Source of the DNA: an uncultured Clostridia bacterium
Lineage (GTDB): Bacteria > Bacillota > Clostridia > UMGS1810
Assembly (NCBI GenBank): GCA_934463165.1
Contig: CAKSJG010000025.1
Coordinates: 1-40,573 of the forward strand
Direction of reading: 5' to 3'
Length of the DNA: 40,573 nucleotides
This document shows, piece by piece, positions 15,125-25,605 of the stretch. The position numbers and the translations under genes are program-made. The notes below the pieces were generated by a model. That model ran no database searches and was not told where the DNA came from. It was given only the letters and a program-made list of their open reading frames with translations. Each line of letters begins with the position of its first letter. Position 1 is the stretch's first letter.

Positions 15125-18100
15125 TTAATTATTTTTTAAGCTTTCCGTAAATCTTTGAGTAACAGCTGCCGTTTCTGCTCTTGTGGCATTATTTTTGGGG
15201 TTAAACGCATTTGTATCGTCACCTGTCATAATACCTTTTAATTTACAGAACATAACAGCCTCCGCAGCCCAATCGGAAATTTCGCTTACATCATTATAAT
15301 CAAGCAATATAGCCCATGCACCCTCGGGAGCTTTACCCTTGAGCTTTGCATATCTGAACATAATTGCCGCAATCTGCTCTCTTGTAATATTATCATTCGG
15401 AGCAAATTCAGTTTCGCTGATACCTTCAACTATACCCTCACTTGCTGCCCAACGCAATGCCTGCAAATAGTATCCGTCGCTTTCGATATCTTCAAACGGC
15501 AGCACTGAATCTGTTTCGGGCATACCGTCGGCTCTCCAAAGAACTGTTACAAGCATTGCTCTTGTAAGAGGAGCCTGCGGAGCAAACATATCATTGGAAA
15601 TACCGTTGAACAGCTTATTTTCATACACGTATCTTACCGCATTATAAAACCAATCGTTTTCAGTTATATCTTTAAACGGCGTTGCATTTCCGTCTGTATC
15701 GGGATCTTTGGTATCCTCAATCCATTTTGCGTAAAGTCTGAGATCTGAAGTTACTTTCGTTTCTGATGTAAACGGAACGGTAAGCGCTTCATCGGTATAC
15801 CATCCGTCAAATTTATAACCGTCTTTTATCGGCACGGGAAGCTCCGAAACAGTTCCGTCTTTATTGACTTTAATCGTGCCTGCTTCACTTCCGTTTGCGG
15901 CATCAAAAGTCAGGGTATATTGTGTTCTTGATGAGCTGCTGCCTCCGCTGCCGTGACCTCCGCTTGCCCCTGTGACATTTACTGTCGCTGTTACGGTTAT
16001 AAGTATGTCAGACGGAATAAGTGCTCTCCAATCGGTTTTTTTGGCTTTACCGGAAGTAAATTCTATCTTTTCTTCACTCGGTACAACTATACCGGTAAGT
16101 GTCGCGGTACCACTGCCGTCTGCCGAAATCATATTGTTATAGTCAATACGCGCAACACCGCTGTCGGAGCTTTCAAGCCACATAATCATAAGCGAATTGT
16201 CGTCATCACCCTCAATTGTCGGCTGAATTTCCTGCTTGCCGTTTACCTTCATGGAATATATTCCGTCGTTATCAAATGTAACCGCCGTAACTTTTGAAAG
16301 AGCTTCGATTGCTTCTGCACTGAATGTCTTTTGAACGGTTCCGTTATATCCGGTTAAGGATTCTCCATTTGATGCAACATCAATATTTACATCTGCACTT
16401 CCTACACCGTCAGCATTCAAAGCATATGCACTGTCGGGAACTGAAAGTTCTATTTCAATATTATACACTTCGTTTATCGGAAGTGTATCGATAACTGCAC
16501 TTCCAACTTCGGCTTCTCCGATTGTTGCCGTAAATGCAATGTCTGAAATATCGGTATTTCCGTTGTTTTCCAAAACAGCGCTGTATATAACTTTTTCAGA
16601 GTTGTAGCCGTCTGAAGAAATATAATCAAGTTTGCTGTTTAAGAGTTTAACGCTGCTCTTTTGTTCAAGCTTCGTGCTTACTTTGTCGTCATCTCCTGTG
16701 AATGCCTCAAACTCAACATTTGAAATATCCTCCGGCAGCGTTACACTGCACTCAACACCGACTGCACTGCCGCCCGGTATCGGTTTTGTAATATTTACCG
16801 CAACAGGATTTTCGCCGTTTACAGTAAATATAACCGGTATTGGATTCTCATCGGAGGCGTCTTTTTTCAGCAGACCCTCGTTCTTAATCGTTGCACGAAG
16901 TGTCACATCCGAAAGCGGCTGCGGTATTTCATCGATAAGTTCAACGGATTCCGCCTTAATTTTACCAAACGGTGTGTGCTTTATTTCAACCAATTTTGTA
17001 TCGCTGCTATCGGAGAATTTGCCTCTTGCACCCAATACATATATTTCGCCGTTAACTGCCGTAGCACCAATACCGGAATAATACTCACCCTCTGCTGCAT
17101 TTGTAAGCATTACAGGTTCGCTCCAATAGTTATCCGATAAATCCGCTCCGTCCTTGTTAGCGTCTGCTGCTTCATCGTCATCATTTTCATCGGTACCGTT
17201 ATACACTGCTGTCATAACCTGTCTTGAACCGTCAACCGCATCTGTCCAGAACAGATACATCTGCCCGTCATCCGATACCTTGACGTCATAATCCATTGTA
17301 TTGTCACAATCTGCTGCAAATCCCGGTTCAACAAGTACGGTTTCGGTTGTTAAGTTTTCAGTCGGTGTTTCTGATGTTTTATCACTGTTTTCATCAAAAA
17401 CATACGCTTCGCGTTCGTATTTGAAAATATAATATTCACCGACACCGTCAGTAATCTTTGTAAATCTGTCGTTTCTGATAAGATCGCTCACATTGATATA
17501 CCTTATTGCGCCATGTTCGGCAAGTTCCGTTTCCGCCTCGCTTCCGTCCTGTGTTTTTATTTCACCAAAGAACAAATAAGTTGCATTATTCGAACGTGCA
17601 AATTTCGGGCTCGCATATGCAGCGCTTTCCGTTGTTACACGAATAATATGAGTGAAGCTGTCTTCCGCAAAGTTGTATATCTGCATAAATACGTCGCGGT
17701 CCTCCGGTGTATCAAGATTGCCGTCCCAGTCGACAGTCCATGCAAAGAGCGCAAGACCGTTATAGTTAATGGATGAAGTATCCGTTACCCTCGGGGCTTC
17801 TCCGTCTTTATCGGTTCTTACATCAAGGAAGCGCTGACCGTACCAATCGTTTTTGTATTGTTCCTTGTATGCCTCAGCCATTTCTTCTGCCTGCTCCGGT
17901 GTATAATCCGGGACACCGTCTCCGTCCTCGTCTATTGACAAATATTCATCCTTTGCACCCTGCTTGATTTGCAAAAGCTCATCGTCGGTATAATCTGAAG
18001 CTTCGCTCCATTTTTCGTTTTCATAGAACATATAAGCATTTGCGGAATAAGCATTTGATAAATCATTAAGATTATCCAACCCGTCGTATTCCGTTTTTGT

Positions 18101-21100
18101 GTAATACAGGATCAGTCTGTCTGTGTCTTTATCATATGCGGCATTTGCCATTGTATCGGCACAGTAGTCACCGCCGGTTGTATGTGTAACCTGCATTACA
18201 TCTCCGAATGTACAGGTCTTTTTATCAAAGAATGTCGCTTTGATATTCATTGATTTCAATGCCTGCTCAACAGTCGCACCGTCTTCAAGAACTTTATCGG
18301 CAGATGACCATGTTACAAGTATTCTTCCGTCACCAAGATCACAAATGTTCGGATAGTCATCAAGAGTTCCGTCGTCATCAACAAACTTCGGAACTGACCA
18401 TGATCCCGAATTGTATATACAATAGTAAAGGGTACGTTTGTTGACTACGCTTCTACCTACGTTATCTTCAATAAATACCATAAGGATTTTGCCGTCATCA
18501 AGTTCGGCTAATTTTACATAAGGATTGTTAAGAACGTTTTCCATCAATGTTTTTTCCTTGGTTGCACCGGAGCCGTCGAGCACCGCCAAAGAAGTCTTGC
18601 TGTCATCCCCGAGCCATTCGCTTCCGTTTGCAAGGTGATTTCTCGGAGAAGGTCTGTCAAGAACAAGTTTTTCATCATCGTCTGCAGCAAAAAAGTCTGA
18701 AACAGACAACAGAGACAGTGTACTTGCATCATTATAGTCAAAATTTATATGACCGTCCGTTCCCTCGGTATTAAACAGTTTTTGTGATGTTGTATATAAC
18801 GATTTCGAATAAACCTCAAAGTTAAATAACTGTATACCCCATCCGAGGTCTATGGTAATATCTCCGTAAGCATTCGTTCCGATTTCCGTAAATTGAAAAT
18901 CCATGTCAAAGTTAAACGAGGCATTACCCGTTACAAATACAATTCCGCATCCGACACCGAGGGCAACCGACACACTCGGATCTATAAATATATAGCCTTC
19001 TCGCCTTACGGAATTATTGAATTTCTTAAACAACCCAAAATCTTCTGAAGTATATTTTACCGCATCTTCCGTTTCATAGCTATCCTGATAGTCAACGTAC
19101 ATGTGATAAATACCTGCAATGTTTCCGTCAAGACTGCCCTTAACCAATATACTTAATCCGATAGGAAGTTTTATTTTCTGACTTGCACTCAATTCAAAAT
19201 CTGCTTTTGCATAAAAAACGAGATCCTCAAAATATGTGTTTCCGTCTTTTCTTGAAGAAAGAGTAAGATTAAAGCCTACGCTCGGAGTAATCGACCATTT
19301 AAATCTGCTCTTGGTTTTATATTTACCCGGGGTCGGCGGCTCTTTTCCCTTGCTCTTACCATCATAAATTGCTTTAAGATACTTTGCAAGTTTATCTTTG
19401 TCTTTATCTTTATTACTCTTTTTAGTAACATCATAGAATTCATTCGACCAGCCGAAACGGTACTGATTTTTCTGCCATGTATAATCCTGTTTATTCTTTT
19501 TGTTGATTCCGGAAGGTGTATAGGATTCACTGCTTTCCTCAAACCCCTTAATTGTTCCGAGGTCAATATCACTCAAAGGATCGCCGATAACATCTTCAAC
19601 AAATCCCGTTGTTATTAAGTTTTCAAATGATGAGCTTCCGATAAGCGGAAATATAAACTCGGCAAGGCTAAGCTTTGCGGAAAAATAGTAACCGAGATCA
19701 ATTGCATTTGTCCATTCATTGTTTTGATCTGCGAACTGCACATAAATTTTATAACCCAGCTGCATATCCTTTTTCGGATTAAACTCAAGATATGCAGTAA
19801 GCTCATTGCCGTTTCTTTCCACACTTGTTTTATAGCCGTCTCTGCCTGTAAGAGCATACTTTTCCGTACCTGCTTCATCATATATAAAGAACTGTGCATT
19901 TACGGGAACAACGGCACTGTCGCTTGAAACGCTCGTTTCAATTGTCAGAGTGTCATCGTTTACTGTAATGAAGTCTCCGGCAATGGCACCGGATGTATTA
20001 TCATAATATGCATCAATCCCGGTTGCTTTGAATTTAGAAAGTGCGTCAAGCTTGATATATGTATCTCTTTGCAGCTTTGATATTGTATTGTAAGAAACAT
20101 TGTCGTCCGTTGTAATTGTTGTACTTACGTTTCCGGCAGAAGGAAGGTCATTGCAGAGTATGGAATATCTGCCTTTTCCATCGGTCAAACCTCTGAAACC
20201 GCCCACATCAACATATGCCGCTGCTATGGGAATATCCGCTTTGTCGGATTTTATATTTTTTGCAAGCTGATAGAAATTTTCGGGAGCACGAACAACCGTT
20301 CCCGTCTTTTTTCCGTTTCCTGACGATGTTTTTTGGAGGAAGTAATAATTCAACCTGAAATTATCCTGATCAAGCTTTCCTGAAAGCACATTTCCGTACA
20401 CTTCGTCGGGCATACTGCTCCTGTTTTTAATTTTTGACGCTTCATTGGCATCAACATAACCGTCTTCATTTTCATCACCGGTCATATTTATCCATTGTGT
20501 GTAATAACCGTTCGGTGCAATAGCTGTAAGGGACCAGTCCATACCTATAAACGGATTTTTAAAAGAATATTTTCCGTTTTTATCTGTTCCGTTTGCGGCA
20601 GTTGATGATCCCGATGTAATTTCATCTGTCGGAACAACGGCATTTGCAAGTCCGTTTTCAGATTTATATTCATCCGGAATACTTTCTTTTTCTGTCGGGA
20701 AATATCCGACGTCAAATGTTTGCGTTCCGGTTGCGGGCTTTATGCAGAGCCCCTCAGTTAAAACGATATCCGCTTTGGTATAATCGGTTTTTACAACCGT
20801 TTCTCCGTTTGGATTTGTACCGCTTGCAATTACATCATTTTCTTTATGGTAAGTAATACCGTTTCTTGCTCCATCAAAGCTCCACCAATATACACCGTTT
20901 GCTGTTCTTGTGGAAATCGGCTGTGTCTGCACTCTTATTACCGAATATTTCGGAACTTTCATATAATAATAGTCAAGCCAATCTGCATGGAAGCCTTTTT
21001 TTACGTTTCCCTTATCACATGCTTCAAGTACGTTTATAATATAAGATGCTTTATTTGTTTTATCAAACTTACCCTTTGTTGCAGCCTTGGTGTCGTCTCT

Positions 21101-23230
21101 ATCTGTATTTTCAAAATGAAATTCTACTTCTTCCCGTGCAAATACCGGGTAAATCTTGATGTTTCTATCACTGTGAACATCGGAAATAACACCTCTGTTA
21201 TGCAGTTCTTTAATAAAATTTTGGTTGGGTGTAACGGTTACTCTGCCGTTTTCCGCCGAAACATAATACACATTCTTGTTTGTGTATTTTCCGTCGAGAT
21301 ACATGGTATGAGCTGATAAATTATCATTTGCAAAATACACACCTTTAAGGTATATACCCTTTGACCTGTTTTTTGCTTCGTTTGCCGCAGTAATTGTAAT
21401 CGGACTGATGTTGTCTCCGTAAAAAGCGGAAACGGTGTCATTTCCTCTTTTTATGACAACACTTCCCGGATTATATATTTTGGCAGTTTCTCCGTCATAA
21501 TATGTGTCATAAACATTAGGTGTACCCTGAGTAAAGTCATATATCATGCGGTTAAAGGTCTCAGCTGAGTTCTGAGGACTGAAGGTATACTTTGCATAAT
21601 TGAAGCGTATCCAGTCAAGAATAGCCTCCGGATTGTCGTAGCCTCCCGATGACGGCTTTGTTGCAAATTTCAGATATGCCGAATCACCGGTATTATTGAG
21701 GCTGAGAGTTCTTTCCGTCCAATTACTGTTTCCGTTTACTTTTATGCTGTTTAGATTGCCGGAAAATGTCTGGTCGGAATCCGTTTCGAACCATGTACTG
21801 TACGACTTATATTTTGTATTAAATCCACGGCTTGTATTTGTAACATAAGAGCTGTAAGTTATGTCTTTATTACCGATAAGATTCAGCTTACTGTTGCTGA
21901 CATACATGGTATACTTGCCGTTATCATATTGTTTTATATGCAGATATCCGCCCGATTCCCATGCACTTCCGTCACCGGTAATATCCTTTTTCCAGCCGCC
22001 CGGAATTGAAACATCAAAGTTCTTAGAGCTGCTTCCGAGTGTTATGTTGGATGCTGCAAGAGCAACATCAGTTGATAAAACTTCCGCTTTTTCGGATGCC
22101 GAAATATTAATCGTTGCGTAATAAACTCCGACATCGGCATTTGTTTCGGCTTCAAGGCGAACGCCGAATTTCCCGTCTTTGCTGAAATCTGTTGCCTTAA
22201 CAGACACATTTTTCTCCGTTTCGCCGGGCACAAACGCAACGGGCTTATATTCAAAATTTTCATAAGAATCCGGGTCTGCCGTATCCTTTACTGTTGATAC
22301 GTAAACAGTTGCAAAATACTGTGTGCCGCCGCTTCTTCTTACGGTTATATATCCCTCCGGAGCATCATTTGTAAGAGTAAGACCGCTGTCAACCAAGTCA
22401 AATTGTGCTTTTTCCGCCGCCTCGTCATCAACTATGGTGACATATGTTGTAGCATTTGCCGCCGTCATTGTTTCGTCATTGTCCGTACCCATAAGAGCGA
22501 GCATAAATATTTTATTCTGCTGCGCGCTGCTGTTATCAATTACTTTTACGGTAATTGTTTTTTCATTTTCACCTTTGTTAAAGTGAATTACACCTGAGGC
22601 GCCCTCTGCCGCAAGAAAGTAATTATACATATCATCAAGTGTATCTTTTACAGCAGATTCCGTTTCTTTATCCTCGGTACCTTCCGGGATATTCAAATAT
22701 GCCGCCTGTGCATCACGGAGAGATGAACCCGTGCTTTTTAATTTCTTCTTTACATTTTCCGGCAGCTGTATGTCGCTGTCCGAAGCAGCGCTGTCTGCGA
22801 CCTTATCCCCCGCAGAATTGCTGCTGTCATCATTGCTCTCATTTTGCGCTTCTTCTGCACTGCTTTGAATATCAACAAGCTCATCTGTATCGCCTTCATA
22901 CTCAAAATCCGATGCAGACGGCTTCTCACCGTAAACCTTGTCAAGAGGATTGCCGTTTGCATCAAGCACCTCGTAATCCTCACCGTAGGACGAAAGGAAA
23001 TCCGCTGCTTTAAATGCAACATCCGCCTGTGCATTGCCTTCCCCGCGGCGTACCACTTTGATTTTAAGCTCACCGGCATTTTCTTTAACTTCATATTCAC
23101 TTGCTTCAAAGTCAAAATATGAGCGTTCGGCATCGGCATTTGCCGACGAGGCAAAGCCTGTAGGTGCAAGTGATATCAGCATGCTCATACAAAGCAAAAT
23201 GCTGATAATTTTTTTGGAATGTTTTTCCAT
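15125..23230 (-). CDS. Giant S-layer-anchored surface protein with Calx-beta domains (2701 residues)
   Basis: A Sec signal peptide (about residues 1-29, ISILLCMSMLISLAPTGFAS) is followed by two Calx-beta-like domains (about 37-275, interrupted by an acidic Ser/Asp-rich insert, and about 275-385). A long unrecognised body includes an EF-hand-like DENEDGYVDANEA, a second calcium-type loop DEDGDGVPDY, and a stretch (about 1550-2050) with repeated blade-like phrases such as LAELDDGKILMVFIEDN and ICDLGDGRILVTWSS that suggests a beta-propeller. Then come CARDB-like and Big2-like segments, a Gly/Ser linker, an InlB-type repeat (about 2438-2503, DGWYTDEALTVPF and LYAKW) and three SLH repeats (2519-2690). 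SLH repeats bind secondary cell-wall polymer, so it is a cell-surface protein. Start ATG 23230 has GGAGG 11 bases upstream. No catalytic motif is seen. Confidence 0.93.
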   Translation of the reverse strand: MEKHSKKIISILLCMSMLISLAPTGFASSANADAERSYFDFEASEYEVKENAGELKIKVVRRGEGNAQADVAFKAADFLSSYGEDYEVLDANGNPLDKVYGEKPSASDFEYEGDTDELVDIQSSAEEAQNESNDDSSNSAGDKVADSAASDSDIQLPENVKKKLKSTGSSLRDAQAAYLNIPEGTEDKETESAVKDTLDDMYNYFLAAEGASGVIHFNKGENEKTITVKVIDNSSAQQNKIFMLALMGTDNDETMTAANATTYVTIVDDEAAEKAQFDLVDSGLTLTNDAPEGYITVRRSGGTQYFATVYVSTVKDTADPDSYENFEYKPVAFVPGETEKNVSVKATDFSKDGKFGVRLEAETNADVGVYYATINISASEKAEVLSTDVALAASNITLGSSSKNFDVSIPGGWKKDITGDGSAWESGGYLHIKQYDNGKYTMYVSNSKLNLIGNKDITYSSYVTNTSRGFNTKYKSYSTWFETDSDQTFSGNLNSIKVNGNSNWTERTLSLNNTGDSAYLKFATKPSSGGYDNPEAILDWIRFNYAKYTFSPQNSAETFNRMIYDFTQGTPNVYDTYYDGETAKIYNPGSVVIKRGNDTVSAFYGDNISPITITAANEAKNRSKGIYLKGVYFANDNLSAHTMYLDGKYTNKNVYYVSAENGRVTVTPNQNFIKELHNRGVISDVHSDRNIKIYPVFAREEVEFHFENTDRDDTKAATKGKFDKTNKASYIINVLEACDKGNVKKGFHADWLDYYYMKVPKYSVIRVQTQPISTRTANGVYWWSFDGARNGITYHKENDVIASGTNPNGETVVKTDYTKADIVLTEGLCIKPATGTQTFDVGYFPTEKESIPDEYKSENGLANAVVPTDEITSGSSTAANGTDKNGKYSFKNPFIGMDWSLTAIAPNGYYTQWINMTGDENEDGYVDANEASKIKNRSSMPDEVYGNVLSGKLDQDNFRLNYYFLQKTSSGNGKKTGTVVRAPENFYQLAKNIKSDKADIPIAAAYVDVGGFRGLTDGKGRYSILCNDLPSAGNVSTTITTDDNVSYNTISKLQRDTYIKLDALSKFKATGIDAYYDNTSGAIAGDFITVNDDTLTIETSVSSDSAVVPVNAQFFIYDEAGTEKYALTGRDGYKTSVERNGNELTAYLEFNPKKDMQLGYKIYVQFADQNNEWTNAIDLGYYFSAKLSLAEFIFPLIGSSSFENLITTGFVEDVIGDPLSDIDLGTIKGFEESSESYTPSGINKKNKQDYTWQKNQYRFGWSNEFYDVTKKSNKDKDKDKLAKYLKAIYDGKSKGKEPPTPGKYKTKSRFKWSITPSVGFNLTLSSRKDGNTYFEDLVFYAKADFELSASQKIKLPIGLSILVKGSLDGNIAGIYHMYVDYQDSYETEDAVKYTSEDFGLFKKFNNSVRREGYIFIDPSVSVALGVGCGIVFVTGNASFNFDMDFQFTEIGTNAYGDITIDLGWGIQLFNFEVYSKSLYTTSQKLFNTEGTDGHINFDYNDASTLSLLSVSDFFAADDDEKLVLDRPSPRNHLANGSEWLGDDSKTSLAVLDGSGATKEKTLMENVLNNPYVKLAELDDGKILMVFIEDNVGRSVVNKRTLYYCIYNSGSWSVPKFVDDDGTLDDYPNICDLGDGRILVTWSSADKVLEDGATVEQALKSMNIKATFFDKKTCTFGDVMQVTHTTGGDYCADTMANAAYDKDTDRLILYYTKTEYDGLDNLNDLSNAYSANAYMFYENEKWSEASDYTDDELLQIKQGAKDEYLSIDEDGDGVPDYTPEQAEEMAEAYKEQYKNDWYGQRFLDVRTDKDGEAPRVTDTSSINYNGLALFAWTVDWDGNLDTPEDRDVFMQIYNFAEDSFTHIIRVTTESAAYASPKFARSNNATYLFFGEIKTQDGSEAETELAEHGAIRYINVSDLIRNDRFTKITDGVGEYYIFKYEREAYVFDENSDKTSETPTENLTTETVLVEPGFAADCDNTMDYDVKVSDDGQMYLFWTDAVDGSRQVMTAVYNGTDENDDDEAADANKDGADLSDNYWSEPVMLTNAAEGEYYSGIGATAVNGEIYVLGARGKFSDSSDTKLVEIKHTPFGKIKAESVELIDEIPQPLSDVTLRATIKNEGLLKKDASDENPIPVIFTVNGENPVAVNITKPIPGGSAVGVECSVTLPEDISNVEFEAFTGDDDKVSTKLEQKSSVKLLNSKLDYISSDGYNSEKVIYSAVLENNGNTDISDIAFTATIGEAEVGSAVIDTLPINEVYNIEIELSVPDSAYALNADGVGSADVNIDVASNGESLTGYNGTVQKTFSAEAIEALSKVTAVTFDNDGIYSMKVNGKQEIQPTIEGDDDNSLMIMWLESSDSGVARIDYNNMISADGSGTATLTGIVVPSEEKIEFTSGKAKKTDWRALIPSDILITVTATVNVTGASGGHGSGGSSSSRTQYTLTFDAANGSEAGTIKVNKDGTVSELPVPIKDGYKFDGWYTDEALTVPFTSETKVTSDLRLYAKWIEDTKDPDTDGNATPFKDITENDWFYNAVRYVYENKLFNGISNDMFAPQAPLTRAMLVTVLWRADGMPETDSVLPFEDIESDGYYLQALRWAASEGIVEGISETEFAPNDNITREQIAAIMFRYAKLKGKAPEGAWAILLDYNDVSEISDWAAEAVMFCKLKGIMTGDDTNAFNPKNNATRAETAAVTQRFTESLKNN

Positions 23231-23428
23231 TTTGTCATTAACCTCCGTTTTAATTTTTGACAGTTTGAATTTTGACAGGCAAAAATTACTGTCAGGTTTT
23301 TGCTATGCCCGCAAATTATTTTCCAATCACCCTCCTAAATTTCATTTTCACAAATTTCAAATTTATATATAACATTTTAAAAATGTATTTCTGTTTTTCG
23401 TAACCGTAAAGTGACCGCTTATACCTTT
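23231..23428 (-). promoter_or_regulatory. Leader region of the giant-protein gene, with repeats and an orphan ribosome binding site
   Basis: Two direct copies of TTTTGACAG (23255-23263 and 23270-23278, plus strand) and an inverted CTGTCAG (23289-23295) lie close to the start codon; TGACAG/CTGTCA and GCAAAAA/TTTTTGC could form competing hairpins in the transcript. Further upstream a near-perfect ribosome binding site, AGGAGGGTGA (23327-23336, minus strand), precedes only a seven-codon frame (TTG 23326 to TAG 23303). I see no convincing promoter hexamers, so whether transcription restarts here is open. Confidence 0.45.
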
Positions 23429-25591
23429 TTATATGATTTTTTGACGGCCGACTAATTCTGCAAACAGCCCGTTTTTGTGCGTCAGTTCTTCATATGTTCC
23501 GTCCTCCGCAATTTTCCCGTCATCAAGCACGATTATTCTTGAACAGTTTTTTATCGTTGATAATCGGTGTGCAACAATAATTTTTGTGCATTTGATATTA
23601 TCAAGAGTTTTTGAAACCGTCTTTTGTGTAATATTGTCAAGCGCACTTGTTGCCTCATCAAAAATAATGATTCGGGGATTAGCCGCTATTGCTCTTGCAA
23701 TAAGTATCCGTTGTTTCTGACCGCCGGAAATTCCTCCGCCGCCCTCTGATAAAACGGTATTCATTCCCATAGGCATATTTCGTATATCTTCAGCAATCCC
23801 TGCCTTTTCCGCTGCATCCCATGCCTCGTCAAGTGTCAGATGCGGTGAAGATATGGCAATGTTTGAAAATATGTCTCCTGAAAAAAGCTTGCCGTTTTGC
23901 ATTACAATACCGATTTTTTGACGTAAGCTTTTAAGGTCAAGCTTTGATAAATCCTTGCCGTCATAAAACACACCGCCTTTTTGAGGTGTTTCAAATCCGA
24001 GAAGAAGGCGTATGAGTGTTGACTTGCCGCAGCCCGTTTTTCCGACAACCGCCACATATTCCCCCGGCCTGATTTTCAGTGAAAGATTGCGGAAAATTGT
24101 TTTATTTTCCGTATATCGAAATGTTATGTTATTAAGCTCTATGCCCCCGGATAAATGTATTACGGTCTGTTTATCCGAAGAAATTTCGGGTTCTTTTTCA
24201 AAAAAGGCGCTTATGTTTTTTATTTTCGGCTTTATATCCGCAATTTTATCACATGTTTCAAAAAATGCAGAAACAGAACCAATTATTCCTCCGTAGCATA
24301 CGGTAAACGCATAGAAGTCTGCTGCCGTAACCGATGATGCGGCAGCGGTATAATAAATCCATGCACTCCCGAATACCGTTATCAAAACATATACCGATTT
24401 TTTGAATTTCACCATAAACGGAGGATTATAAACAAGACGTGCCTTTTCGGCATATTTTTTTCCCCATTTTGCAAAAGCTCTTATTTCTCCTCCTACAAGC
24501 TTTATTTTTGAAATACCCGATATCAGAGAATAGCTTATGCCCTGCTCATCGGAAGTAAGCAAATCCTCCTTCTGTTTTATTTCGGACTGCGCAGGTATGG
24601 TCAAAAGTGAAAAAACAACTGCAGAAAAAGCCGTAATTGCAGTCTGCACAATAAGCTGCGGTACAAAAATCACAATCCATGCAAAATACAAAACCGTCAG
24701 AACAATTGTTATTCCCGACGAAATAACAGTATCGGAAAATGCCTCGCAAAGCTCGCTTACGGATTGCACCTTGCTTGACAGTTCGCCTGCGCCGTATTTT
24801 CTGAAAAAGTCTGTCGGAAGCGACAGAATGCGCATCATAACAGCCGAACCGCATGATAACTCCAATTTGTTTTTAATTTTTCCGATCAGTAATTTTTTTA
24901 CAACCGTGATCAAATTTATTGCGACAGCCACACATATAAGCACAAATGCCGCAAAAAAGAGCGGTTGAATTCTTTGACCGTTTGCTATGTATGAAAACAA
25001 TATTTTGTAGACACTCGGCACAATCAATGATATTGCTACAATCAATATACTTATCAGCACAAGCAAATATATATCTGACCGACCGATTGCCCCGAATACA
25101 CTTTTTGAAAGTTCCTTTTCCGTCATCCTTTTAAGCGGATAAGGCTTATAAAAACAATATGCACTGTTTTCAAACAAATCTTCGGCAGCTTTGGTAACCT
25201 TTACAAGCCGTCCGTTTTCTGTATTTGTATAAAAATAACCCGAATATTTACCCGGTATCAATGCTGTCAGTGTTCCGTCTTTTAATTTTGCAAGCATAGG
25301 ATACGCAGCATTTTTGTGCCAGCCGCATGTCAGTGTAACAGCGCGTTTCATTATTCCGTGCGGTCTTATAAGATACTCTATTTGAGCGTCGGCATCTTTT
25401 ACGGAGCTTGGTAAGTCGCGGCTTTTTACTCCATAATATTCAAGTATTTTGTCTGTTTCATTTTTTGCATTTCCGCTTGAAAAAAAGGTTTTTCCGCCAT
25501 AAACAGCACTTGAAATATCAAATAGTGCCTCGGAGAGAATATCTGCATCATCCTTTTTTCTTTGCCGTATTTGTTCATCAAACCATCCCAC
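23429..25591 (-). CDS. NHLM-type bacteriocin export ABC transporter, ATP-binding/permease subunit without C39 domain
   Basis: The 720 residues comprise an N-terminal soluble region of about 150 residues (GWFDEQIRQRKKDD..., the family opening), six membrane segments (about 175-430) and a C-terminal ATPase with Walker A GKTGCGKST, signature ISGGQKQR, Walker B IIIFDEATSALD and switch VAHRLSTI. This matches the second ABC protein of NHLM peptide export systems, which pairs with a C39-bearing partner. I choose GTG 25591 because GGAGGGG lies seven bases upstream and the product then starts MGWFDEQ as in relatives; an ATG at 25606 overlaps the previous stop and sits on the ribosome binding site. It ends the export operon, 198 bases before the giant gene. 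Confidence 0.9.
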   Translation of the reverse strand: MGWFDEQIRQRKKDDADILSEALFDISSAVYGGKTFFSSGNAKNETDKILEYYGVKSRDLPSSVKDADAQIEYLIRPHGIMKRAVTLTCGWHKNAAYPMLAKLKDGTLTALIPGKYSGYFYTNTENGRLVKVTKAAEDLFENSAYCFYKPYPLKRMTEKELSKSVFGAIGRSDIYLLVLISILIVAISLIVPSVYKILFSYIANGQRIQPLFFAAFVLICVAVAINLITVVKKLLIGKIKNKLELSCGSAVMMRILSLPTDFFRKYGAGELSSKVQSVSELCEAFSDTVISSGITIVLTVLYFAWIVIFVPQLIVQTAITAFSAVVFSLLTIPAQSEIKQKEDLLTSDEQGISYSLISGISKIKLVGGEIRAFAKWGKKYAEKARLVYNPPFMVKFKKSVYVLITVFGSAWIYYTAAASSVTAADFYAFTVCYGGIIGSVSAFFETCDKIADIKPKIKNISAFFEKEPEISSDKQTVIHLSGGIELNNITFRYTENKTIFRNLSLKIRPGEYVAVVGKTGCGKSTLIRLLLGFETPQKGGVFYDGKDLSKLDLKSLRQKIGIVMQNGKLFSGDIFSNIAISSPHLTLDEAWDAAEKAGIAEDIRNMPMGMNTVLSEGGGGISGGQKQRILIARAIAANPRIIIFDEATSALDNITQKTVSKTLDNIKCTKIIVAHRLSTIKNCSRIIVLDDGKIAEDGTYEELTHKNGLFAELVGRQKII

Positions 25592-25605
25592 AGATATCCC
25601 CTCCA

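Noticed and set aside
15953..23122. Many open frames on the plus strand opposite the giant gene
   Set aside because: They lack ribosome binding sites, have low-complexity or cysteine-rich antisense-like composition and lie entirely inside a clear coding gene.
15125..23230. Giant protein as the substrate of the NHLM exporter
   Set aside because: It has a normal Sec signal peptide and no double-glycine leader, so it should be secreted by Sec; only the 51-codon product has the exporter signal.
8805..23336. Recurrent GGGTGATT motif ahead of several genes (XRE, kinase, GDPD-PHP, giant leader) as a regulon signal
   Set aside because: It sits at Shine-Dalgarno distance each time and GGTGAT is complementary to the 16S rRNA 3' end, so it is simply a ribosome binding site variant.
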